Below, in pieces: positions 49,121 to 56,419 of a stretch of DNA of 64,000 nucleotides. The notes beneath the pieces were generated by a model. The model ran no database searches. It was not told the DNA's origin and saw only the letters and a list, made by a program, of their open reading frames with translations. The stretch lies in contig NZ_CP084561.1 of the NCBI RefSeq assembly GCF_021789315.1, forward strand, positions 434,001-498,000. The letters run 5' to 3'. Within the stretch, counting starts at the first letter, position 1. Every line of letters starts with the position of its first letter. The DNA is from Arthrobacter sp. FW305-BF8. Lineage in GTDB: Bacteria; Actinomycetota; Actinomycetes; Actinomycetales; Micrococcaceae. The translations under genes and the position numbers were made by a program.

Positions 49121-50173
49121 ATGACAACGATGTCTAATCGTTACCAGGCCGAGGGGGCCAAGAGCCGGCCCACCATGCGCCATGTGGCGGCGCTGGCCGG
49201 CGTGGGGATCAAGACGGTGTCGCGCGTCATGAACGACGAGCCCGGCGTCTCGGAAGCCACACGGCAGCGTGTGCTTGGTGCCTCACAGCAGCTGAACTAC
49301 CAGCTGGACATGGCGGCGGGAAGCCTTAGGCGCGCCGGCCGGCAGACACTCTCGGTTGGGCTCCTGCTGCCGAGTGTTGCCAACCCGTTCAGCAGCGAGA
49401 TCCACCGCGCCATGGAGGATGCCCTGGCTGCCCGCGGAATCGCGGTCTTCGCAGCCAGCCTGGACGACGACGCCGAGCGCGAGAAGGCCCTGGTGACTGC
49501 CTTCCTCGGCAGGCGCGTGGACGGACTGGTGCTCACTCCCATCGCCAAGAGCCAGGCATACGTCATTCCCGAACATTCCCGCGACCTGCCCATCGTGTTC
49601 ATTGACCGCGAGCCCGTGGGCATCGAAGCGGACGCGGTGGTGACGGACAACGCCGTCGGCGCCGCAAAGGCGGCGGCACACCTGATTTCGCACGGCCACA
49701 CCCGGATCGCGTACATGGGCGACCGCACCGACATCCAGACGGCCCGGGAACGGCGCCGCGGGTTTACCGAGGAACTTGGCCGGGCGGGCATAGCGACCTC
49801 CACGGTTCCGGTCCGCGAGGGGCTCCATGATGAGGAGTCGGCGCGTCTGGCCACCCTGGAGCTGCTCCGGGCTGAAGAGCCGCCCACAGCTATTTTTTCC
49901 AGCCAAAACCTGGTGACCTTCGGCGTCATGCGGGCCCTGAAGGAGCTGGGCCTGAACAAGCGCGTCGCCCTCGTGGGCTTCGACGACTTCACCCTGGCGG
50001 ACATGATGGAACCGGGTGTGACCGTCATCGCGCAGCACCCGGACCGGATTGGAAAACTGGCCGCCGAGCGCCTGCTGGCCCGGATCGACGGCGACCACGG
50101 CGCGGCGCAGACCTACGTTGTCCCCTCCGAGCTCATCACCCGCGGCTCCGGCGAGCTCCGCCCGCCTGAATAA
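49121..50173 (+). CDS. LacI-family regulator of the fructose/fructan genes
   Basis: A 350-residue LacI repressor: HTH MRHVAALAGVGIKTVSRVMN, hinge LDMAAGSLRRAGRQ, and a sugar-binding domain with SVGLLLPSVANPFSSEIHRAM, GHTRIAYMGDRTDIQTA, AIFSSQNLVTFGVM and ALVGFDDFTLADMMEPG. ATG 49121 follows AAGGACGGATTA. An operator copy (TGACAACGATGTCT) overlaps the start codon itself, implying autorepression. It is divergent from the transporter operon and 45 bp upstream of an ABM-domain gene. Confidence 0.94.
   Translation: MTTMSNRYQAEGAKSRPTMRHVAALAGVGIKTVSRVMNDEPGVSEATRQRVLGASQQLNYQLDMAAGSLRRAGRQTLSVGLLLPSVANPFSSEIHRAMEDALAARGIAVFAASLDDDAEREKALVTAFLGRRVDGLVLTPIAKSQAYVIPEHSRDLPIVFIDREPVGIEADAVVTDNAVGAAKAAAHLISHGHTRIAYMGDRTDIQTARERRRGFTEELGRAGIATSTVPVREGLHDEESARLATLELLRAEEPPTAIFSSQNLVTFGVMRALKELGLNKRVALVGFDDFTLADMMEPGVTVIAQHPDRIGKLAAERLLARIDGDHGAAQTYVVPSELITRGSGELRPPE
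49122..49135. promoter_or_regulatory. LacI operator overlapping the regulator's start codon
   Basis: TGACAACGATGTCT shares the core of the 49041 palindrome (TGACAACGATGTCA) with one end base changed. It covers the ATG of the LacI gene, so bound repressor would block its own expression. Confidence 0.6.
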
Positions 50174-50218
50174 TCCCCCAACTACCGACCCCTCACAACC
50201 CACCCCGACAGGAGAACC

Positions 50219-50512
50219 ATGACCAAGACGCTTTACGCCGAATTCACCGTTAAGCCCGGCAGTGAGGCCCGCGTTGCCGAAATGATGCGTGAACTCACCG
50301 AGCAGGTGCGCAGCGAGCCCGGCAACCAGCTGTTCCTGCCGTACACCCGGGAAAATAATCCCCGCGAGTACTTCGTGTTCGAGGTGTACCGGGACGCGGA
50401 GGCCTTCCAGGAACACATCACGGCGGACTACGGTGCCGTGTTCAACGGCGAGCTCGCGGAGCACATTGAGGAGGAAGGCTCGGTGCTGACCTGGCTGCAG
50501 CCGGTCCACTAG
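50219..50512 (+). CDS. Putative quinol monooxygenase (ABM domain)
   Basis: A 97-residue ferredoxin-like protein of the antibiotic-biosynthesis-monooxygenase (YgiN-like) family: LYAEFTVKPGSEARVAEMMR, SEPGNQLFLPYTRENNPREY, FVFEVYRDAEAFQEHI. Such dimers act on quinols or are of unknown role. ACAGGAG precedes the ATG. It is probably co-transcribed with the LacI regulator 45 bp upstream; its link to sugar use is unclear. Confidence 0.85.
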   Translation: MTKTLYAEFTVKPGSEARVAEMMRELTEQVRSEPGNQLFLPYTRENNPREYFVFEVYRDAEAFQEHITADYGAVFNGELAEHIEEEGSVLTWLQPVH

Positions 50513-50543
50513 GCCAGATCCAGCGCCGCATTCAGCACGAAAG

Positions 50544-50580
50544 AAGGCCGGTGGCCGCAGCATCTGCGGCCACCGGCCTT
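50544..50580. terminator. Bidirectional terminator between the ABM gene and GH32
   Basis: A perfect 17-bp stem AAGGCCGGTGGCCGCAG (50544-50560) with 50564-50580 and loop CAT, flanked by A residues on the left and T/C on the right, lies between convergent genes. Confidence 0.85.
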
Positions 50581-50612
50581 TCCCTCCGTCTGCCTTGTCC
50601 CGACGCCCGCCC

Positions 50613-53276
50613 TTACTTCCTGTTCTTGGCCGGCACCTGCGCGGCCTGGAACATGGACTGGCTGAGCGGCCTGACCGTCAGCGACTTCAGCCGGGCGGTA
50701 CCACCTTCGGCGAAGAGCGCCACCTGGTTGGCGCCCTGCTCCGGGAAGACCTGGTCCGTGATGGTCCGCAGGCCGTTCTGCGCGAACACCTCCACCGAGG
50801 ACCTGTCGACGTAGATGCGCAAAGTCACGTTGCCGCTGGCATCCACGGCCACGGGTGCGGAGTCAACCGAGGCGAAGAGCGGGTGGAAGTCAGTCATGCC
50901 GGAGTTGCTCCGGTCGACGTACACCTCGCCCGAGGCCTTGTCGTAGCCGATGACTGTCGACTTGCTGCCGTTCCCCAGTACGGTGATTCCGGCCTTGGTT
51001 GCTGAACCGGGGGCGAAAGTCACGTCGATCCGCTGCGCGTCGCCCGCGGCCGTGGACGGCAGAACGTGGGTGCCGGCCGGAATGTTCCGCACCCGCTTTT
51101 CGGCGTAGCTTTCCTTCCCGGCGAGGCCATCCACCTGCTGGGCGGCCTTTTGCGTCAGCCGAGGACCGCTGGCCGTCTGCGTCAGGGCCACTTCGCGCGG
51201 CAGGGACATTGCGCCGCGCCAGGGAGAAGTAGGAATGTTGTTGGCGTAGTCCCAGTTGTTCATCCAGCCGAGCATGATCCGCTTGTTCTGCGGCATGTTG
51301 CTGAAGGATACGGACGCGTAGTAGTCCCGGCCGTAATCCAGCCAGTCGTACGTCTGCACCCGGGGGGTCGCCGGACGCGGTGAGGCGACGAACTCGTCCG
51401 CCAGGATGTGGCCCCAGCCAAAGCGGTTGTTGTCCACCACGCGGATGCTGGCCTGCTGCCCCTTGAACTCGGAGACGTTCCACGACGCCCAGTCCAGGAC
51501 CTCGCTGTTGGCCCCGGTGGCCGTCCTGACCACCTTGCCGTCCACCACGAGATTGACGGTGGTCTCATCGGAACGCGGCACGGCGGCCTGGTCGGTCAGC
51601 ATGACGTGGTCCAGAGTGAGGTGACCCCAGCCGCCGGTGGCCTGGTCCACGACCCGCAGCTGTGCCTGCTGCCCCGCGAACTCGGACACGTCCCAGCCCT
51701 TCCAGTTCAGGGCGCCCGCGTCGTCCCCGGCGAGGCTGCGTACAACGTTTCCGTTCACCAGCAGCTGGACTTCCAGCGTCTGCCCGGAGCCCGCTGTGCG
51801 GTGTCCGCCGCCCACCAGCATGCTCATGAAGTTCCGGTTCACCGTGAACGACGGCGACGTCAGGCTTCCCTGCCTGTCGTCGCCCGGCGCTCCTCCCGTA
51901 TCGAACGTGTTAATCCGCTTGGCGCCGATATAGAAGTCGCCGCCGGAGGTTGCGGGCTGGAACACCGGTGCCAGATCCCCGGTTCCTGTCCACCCGGCGT
52001 CGGCCATGCTGGAGCCGTCGGGTACCTCAAAGCCGTTGAACAGCAGGTCCCCGGCCGGAGGGGTGTTGTCCAGCTTGTCCGAAACCCGCGGATGCTGTCC
52101 GCCGCCCACCAGGAAGTTGAGGTAATCGCTGGCCACGGTGAACTGCGGCGAGTTCATCGAGCCCACCGGCCAGTCGCCGTCGTTGAAGGAATTGATCAGG
52201 CCGGCGCCGGCAAAGCCGGTGACGCCGTTCTGGCCGGGGAGGGTGCCGGCCGCGGGTGCCCCGGCGAAGGGCCCGTCCTTCGGGTTGCCGGGTTCGTTGT
52301 TTACCGTCCAGCCGCTGTATGTGCCGTCGTTGAAGCCTGCCAGGGGAGTGCCCGCGGGCAGGGCGTCGCTGGCCTTCGTGGTTTCTGATGTGAAGGTGGT
52401 GCCGTCAAAGTCGCCCACGAAATACTGCCCGGCCGAGCCTCCCGCCACGCCTCCTGGGTTGATGTTGACCACCATCACCCATTTGGCGTTCGCGGGGTCG
52501 CCGTCGACCGCAAGCGGGAACAGGTCGGGGCATTCCCAGAGCCCGCCCGTGGCATTCGCCGGGCCGAACTCGCTGAGCTGCGTCCAGTCCTTGAGGTTGC
52601 CGGACTTGTACAGCACCACCTTGTGCTCGGTGGCCTCGACGGCGGCCATCACCCAGTAGCCGCCCCCGCCGGGGGAGTCGTACCAGAACACCTTCGGGTC
52701 GCGGAAGTTTGCCGAGTTGCGGTTGAGCACCGGGTTGCCGCTGTACTTGGTCCAGGTTTTGCCCTCGTCCAGGCTGTACGCGAGGGATTGGGCCTGCAGT
52801 CCCTTATAGGGCGAGGCGTCCTTGTAGGCACTGGTGAAGATGGCCACCAGCGGAGGGTTCTCTGGCGTGCCGAGGCCGGAGCTGTTGTTCTTGTCCACCA
52901 CCACGCTGCCGGAGAAGATGTCCTGCTGGTCGTCAGTGGCGATGGCCAGCGGCTGCTCCTTCCAGTGCACCAGGTCTGTTGAGGTGGCATGGCCCCAGGA
53001 CATGTTGCCCCACTGATTGCCGGACGGATTGTGCTGGTAGTAGAGGTGGTAGACGCCCTTGTAGAACACCATTCCGTTGGGATCGTTCATCCAGTTCTGC
53101 TGTGGCGTGTAATGGTAGGCCGGCCGGAACTGCTCGTCGCCGGAGGTCCCGGCAGCCGTCGCTGTTCCGGTTCCGGCCAGAACCGAGGCCAGGCTGAGAC
53201 CTGCCACGGTCAGCGCAGTGCATAGCTGGAGCCTGCTGAATTTTCTCTGGTGCATAGTGCTGGTATCGCCCTTCAT
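50613..53276 (-). CDS. Secreted GH32 fructanase (levanase/inulinase type) with inserted domains
   Basis: An 887-residue exported enzyme that cleaves beta-fructans or sucrose. The signal peptide ends near residue 42. The GH32 five-blade propeller has the nucleophile D65 in NWMNDPNG, the transition-state stabiliser in NFRDPKVF and the acid/base Glu in WECPDLFPL. About 300 residues (roughly 315-610) interrupt the propeller before it resumes at DYGRDYYASVSFSN. This insert contains two copies of a WxVSEFxGQQAxxRVVD beta-sandwich-like unit. The C-terminal GH32 sandwich (NVTLRIYVDRSSVEVFAQNG) completes it. ATG 53276 has GAAGG upstream. Its promoter carries the LacI operator. Confidence 0.93.
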   Translation of the reverse strand: MKGDTSTMHQRKFSRLQLCTALTVAGLSLASVLAGTGTATAAGTSGDEQFRPAYHYTPQQNWMNDPNGMVFYKGVYHLYYQHNPSGNQWGNMSWGHATSTDLVHWKEQPLAIATDDQQDIFSGSVVVDKNNSSGLGTPENPPLVAIFTSAYKDASPYKGLQAQSLAYSLDEGKTWTKYSGNPVLNRNSANFRDPKVFWYDSPGGGGYWVMAAVEATEHKVVLYKSGNLKDWTQLSEFGPANATGGLWECPDLFPLAVDGDPANAKWVMVVNINPGGVAGGSAGQYFVGDFDGTTFTSETTKASDALPAGTPLAGFNDGTYSGWTVNNEPGNPKDGPFAGAPAAGTLPGQNGVTGFAGAGLINSFNDGDWPVGSMNSPQFTVASDYLNFLVGGGQHPRVSDKLDNTPPAGDLLFNGFEVPDGSSMADAGWTGTGDLAPVFQPATSGGDFYIGAKRINTFDTGGAPGDDRQGSLTSPSFTVNRNFMSMLVGGGHRTAGSGQTLEVQLLVNGNVVRSLAGDDAGALNWKGWDVSEFAGQQAQLRVVDQATGGWGHLTLDHVMLTDQAAVPRSDETTVNLVVDGKVVRTATGANSEVLDWASWNVSEFKGQQASIRVVDNNRFGWGHILADEFVASPRPATPRVQTYDWLDYGRDYYASVSFSNMPQNKRIMLGWMNNWDYANNIPTSPWRGAMSLPREVALTQTASGPRLTQKAAQQVDGLAGKESYAEKRVRNIPAGTHVLPSTAAGDAQRIDVTFAPGSATKAGITVLGNGSKSTVIGYDKASGEVYVDRSNSGMTDFHPLFASVDSAPVAVDASGNVTLRIYVDRSSVEVFAQNGLRTITDQVFPEQGANQVALFAEGGTARLKSLTVRPLSQSMFQAAQVPAKNRK

Positions 53277-53317
53277 CGCGCGTGCCTTCTGCCCTCCCCC
53301 AAACCGGCGGGCAGGTA

Positions 53318-53369
53318 GACAACGTTGTCAGTGACTGGAACGCTAGGGGATGTCCACAAGACAAGTCAA
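53318..53369 (-). promoter_or_regulatory. GH32 promoter with LacI operator
   Basis: On the minus strand -35 TTGACT (complement of 53364-53369) and -10 TAGCGT (complement of 53340-53345) are 18 nt apart, followed by the perfect palindrome GACAACGTTGTC (53318-53329). Spacing, -35 sequence and operator placement match the transporter promoter at 49041-49092. The 334-bp gap 53277-53610 otherwise shows only the operator at 53511. Confidence 0.68.
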
Positions 53370-53510
53370 CGGATTCGACGGCAGTGCCTGGATCCTGTGT
53401 TTTGACCCTGCGGCCTCCGTGAACTGCCGCTTGGATCCCGCCTGTCAGCCCCGGGTTGAGGTGCGTTGACCATGCGGGGTTGGCGGTACTTCGCTGTGGG
53501 AGGAGGTTGA

Positions 53511-53522
53511 GACACCGTTGTC
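53511..53522. promoter_or_regulatory. Fourth LacI-type operator, upstream of the small lipoprotein
   Basis: GACACCGTTGTC followed by A resembles the other operators (GACAACGTTGTC) with one change. It lies 88 bp before the lipoprotein start and could serve that gene or act as an auxiliary operator for GH32. Confidence 0.45.
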
Positions 53523-53610
53523 AGCGTCTAACGAGCCCTGAGCGTGGCGGGCGCCGAGCGCAGCAGTCGGCCGTCGGAGTTCCCCCGGGCACCGTTGCTA
53601 GGCTGGGATC

Positions 53611-53949
53611 ATGAAACGCACCTTCCTCGCCATGTCCATGCTTCCTGTTGTTGTCCTGCTGGCGGGCTGCGCCCAGGCCGAGGAGGCAGCCCAGAACGCG
53701 GCGAGCTCGGCGGTCTCCCAGGTTGCCAATGCCGCGGCCGAGCAGGTGAAGGGCCAGATCTGCAACTTGATCGAAGACGGCCTAGTCAGCGCCTCGGACA
53801 AGGCAGCACTCGGGGGCCTCGTGGCCGGCGCCGAGACCGCTGGCGTCCCCGCCGAAATCACCGGGTCCCTGAAAGCGATCGCGCAGGCCGGTGACCAGGT
53901 CCCCAGCGATTCTGTCCGCGAACTTCAGAAGGCGTGCACTGCCGCTTGA
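53611..53949 (+). CDS. Small secreted lipoprotein, unknown function
   Basis: A 112-residue protein with a lipoprotein signal (MKRTFLAMSMLPVVVLLAGC, lipidated Cys20) and a mature part of Ala-rich amphipathic helices (EEAAQNAASSAVSQVANAAA, LKAIAQAGDQVPSDSV) holding two Cys (QICNL, KACTA) that may pair. I do not recognise the family. It stands alone between GH32 and malQ. Confidence 0.75.
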   Translation: MKRTFLAMSMLPVVVLLAGCAQAEEAAQNAASSAVSQVANAAAEQVKGQICNLIEDGLVSASDKAALGGLVAGAETAGVPAEITGSLKAIAQAGDQVPSDSVRELQKACTAA

Positions 53950-54106
53950 GGCCTGGCCCCCACGACACCCACCAGGCTCTCTGCCCGGGACAGCCAACGT
54001 AGCCTGCAATAATCGGAACCAGCAGTTGCGGGGGTTGCTGAAAACGGCCGGCCGCGACGGGCAGCAGCGTTAGTTTCGGGCCGATTACAGCAGACGAGGC
54101 GGATAT

Positions 54107-56335
54107 ATGAAGGCTCCCAGCCAGCAGCACGCGACTTCCCCTGAAGCCTCCCCTGAGCCCTCTCCCTCCGAAACGCCGGCGGGCAGCGGAGCGCCGGTAA
54201 CCAACACCGCGGTCAATCCCGAGCTGCTGCGATGGCTGGCGGAGGCGTACGGCGTTGGCACGTCCTACCAGGGGTGGGACGGGGAGCCGCATGACGTAGC
54301 GGCCGGCACCCTGATCCGCGTCCTGGCCGCGCTGGGCGTCGACGCCCATACGGACCAGCTGATCGAGCACGAACTGGCCGAGGCAGAATTGGCGCCGTGG
54401 CGCCGGATGCTGCCGCCCGCCGTCGTGATCCAGGATGGGACTCCGGGGCAGGTGAGCGTCCATGTTCCGCACGGTGCGCCAGTCCGGATGTGGGCCGTCA
54501 CGGAGGACGGGCGAGAGCTGGAGGCCGTCCAGGAGGACGTCTGGGTGGAACCCCGCGAGGTCGACGGCACCCTGACCGGCCGGGCCACATTCGCTGTGCC
54601 CCAAAACACCGGCCTGGGATGGCATACCCTGCGCGCCGAGGCAGCCGGAGTGGTTGCGGAGGCCACACTGGTGGTGACTCCAGCCAGGCTGTCCACAGCG
54701 GCCGACCTTGAGCAGCGCCGGGGCTGGGGACTGGCGACGCAGCTTTACTCCGTCCGTTCCAAGCGGTCCTGGGGCGTGGGCGATTTTGCCGATCTGGCCG
54801 AGCTCGCGGCGGTGGCCGGAGCGCGCGGGGCCGACTACGTGCTGGTCAATCCGCTACATGCGGCCGATCCCGTGCCGCCCCTGGAGCCGTCCCCGTATTC
54901 GCCGTCGACCCGCCGGTTCTTCAACCCGCTCTACCTGCGGATCGAGGCCATTCCGGAGCTGGCGTACCTGAAGCCGAAGAAGCAGTCCCTGGTCCACAGC
55001 CTCATGAAGCAGGCGCGGAAGCTGAACAAGGACGCCATCAGGCTTGACCGGGACAAGGTCTACTCCGCCAAGCTGGCCGCGCTGGAGCTGATCTTTGCTG
55101 TCCGCCGTTCGCCGTCGCGGCAGCTCGCGTTTGAGGACTACTGCCGCCGGGCCGGCGCCGGCCTGGATGACTTTGCCCTCTGGTGCGCGATCCGTGAGGA
55201 TCTCGACGCCGATGACCCGTTTTGGGCCGACCCAACGGCTGCGCTCGGCTCGCCTTTGGCGGAGAAGCTCAGGGGCGAGCTGGCGGAACGGATTGAGTTC
55301 CACCGCTGGCTGCAGTGGCTCTGCGATGAGCAGCTCGAATCCGCCCAGCATGCGGCGCGCAACGCCGGCATGCGCCTGGGCGTGGTGAACGACCTTGCCG
55401 TCGGCGTGGACCTTCAGAGTTCCGATGCCTGGACGCTGCAGGGCGTCCTCGCACCCGGCGTCAGCGTCGGAGCGCCGCCGGACATGTACAACCAGCTGGG
55501 CCAGGACTGGCACCAGCCGCCATGGCACCCCACCCGACTTGCCGAGGCCGGCTACAAGCCGTTCCGGGAGATGCTCGCAACGGTGCTGCGGCATTCGGGC
55601 GGCATCCGGGTGGACCACATCCTCGGCTTCTTCCGGCTCTGGTGGGTGCCGGAAGGGAACTCGCCGGCGGACGGCGCCTACGTCCGGTTCGACCACGATG
55701 CCATGATCGGCATCCTCGCCCTGGAAGCGCACCGTGCCGGCGCCGTGGTGATCGGTGAGGACCTTGGCACCTTCGAGCCGTGGGTCCGCGATTACCTCGC
55801 AGCGCGGGGCATCCTAGGCACCTCGATCCTGTGGTTTGAGAACGACGGCGACGCCCCGCTGCCGCCCGAACGGTACCGGCTGCAGGCCCTCTCCAGCGTG
55901 AACACGCACGACCTGCCGCCTACCGCCGGCTACCTCGCCGGCGACCACGTGACGCTGCGCAACGCTCTGGGGCTGCTGGAACGTTCTGCCGAGGACGAGC
56001 GCCTGGAGCACAATGCCAAGCTGGAAAAAATGATGGACCTGCTCCGGCAGCGCGGCCTCCTTTCGGCCGGCGACGCCGGCTCGGAACAGGAACGGATCGA
56101 GGCGCTGCACCGACTGCTCGCGCAGACCCCGTCCGTCCTTCTTGGGGTGGCCCTCGTGGACGCGGTCGGCGAACGGAGGGTCCAGAACCAGCCCGGAACC
56201 ACCTCGGCCCAGTACCCCAACTGGCAGGTGCCACTTGCCAACTCCGACGGCGACTCCGTGCTGATCGACAGCCTTGAGGGTGACGACCGGTTCAACTCCC
56301 TGCTCGCGGCGGTCGAGAAGGCCATGCGCGCCTGA
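54107..56335 (+). CDS. malQ: 4-alpha-glucanotransferase (amylomaltase)
   Basis: A 742-residue GH77 enzyme that transfers alpha-1,4-glucan segments during maltodextrin metabolism. After a disordered Pro/Ser N-terminus comes the actinobacterial N-domain. The catalytic barrel follows: RGWGLATQLYSVRSKRSWGVGDFADL, NPLHAADP, PSPYSPSTRRFFNPLYLRIE, GVVNDLAVGVDLQSSDAW (nucleophile Asp region), IRVDHILGFFRLWWVPEG, VVIGEDLG (acid/base Glu) and VNTHDLPPTAGYL. GAGG precedes the ATG. It converges on the secreted amylase, so both serve alpha-glucan use. Confidence 0.97.
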   Translation: MKAPSQQHATSPEASPEPSPSETPAGSGAPVTNTAVNPELLRWLAEAYGVGTSYQGWDGEPHDVAAGTLIRVLAALGVDAHTDQLIEHELAEAELAPWRRMLPPAVVIQDGTPGQVSVHVPHGAPVRMWAVTEDGRELEAVQEDVWVEPREVDGTLTGRATFAVPQNTGLGWHTLRAEAAGVVAEATLVVTPARLSTAADLEQRRGWGLATQLYSVRSKRSWGVGDFADLAELAAVAGARGADYVLVNPLHAADPVPPLEPSPYSPSTRRFFNPLYLRIEAIPELAYLKPKKQSLVHSLMKQARKLNKDAIRLDRDKVYSAKLAALELIFAVRRSPSRQLAFEDYCRRAGAGLDDFALWCAIREDLDADDPFWADPTAALGSPLAEKLRGELAERIEFHRWLQWLCDEQLESAQHAARNAGMRLGVVNDLAVGVDLQSSDAWTLQGVLAPGVSVGAPPDMYNQLGQDWHQPPWHPTRLAEAGYKPFREMLATVLRHSGGIRVDHILGFFRLWWVPEGNSPADGAYVRFDHDAMIGILALEAHRAGAVVIGEDLGTFEPWVRDYLAARGILGTSILWFENDGDAPLPPERYRLQALSSVNTHDLPPTAGYLAGDHVTLRNALGLLERSAEDERLEHNAKLEKMMDLLRQRGLLSAGDAGSEQERIEALHRLLAQTPSVLLGVALVDAVGERRVQNQPGTTSAQYPNWQVPLANSDGDSVLIDSLEGDDRFNSLLAAVEKAMRA

Positions 56336-56372
56336 GCCTGAGCCGCCCTGCAGGGTGTGAACCTGGGCCTGA

Positions 56373-56409
56373 GCCCGGGGCTACTGCCTGGCTGGCAGTA
56401 GCCCCGGGC
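56373..56409. terminator. Bidirectional terminator between malQ and the GH13 gene
   Basis: Perfect 16-bp stem GCCCGGGGCTACTGCC (56373-56388) with 56394-56409 and a 5-nt loop, between convergent stops. No long T-tract. Confidence 0.85.
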
Positions 56410-56419
56410 GGTGGGCAAG

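Noticed and set aside
56353..56416. CAAGCTAGC near the malQ/GH13 terminator as a fifth CAAGCTC-loop hairpin
   Set aside because: The heptamer does not match (CAAGCTA) and no complementary stem surrounds it.
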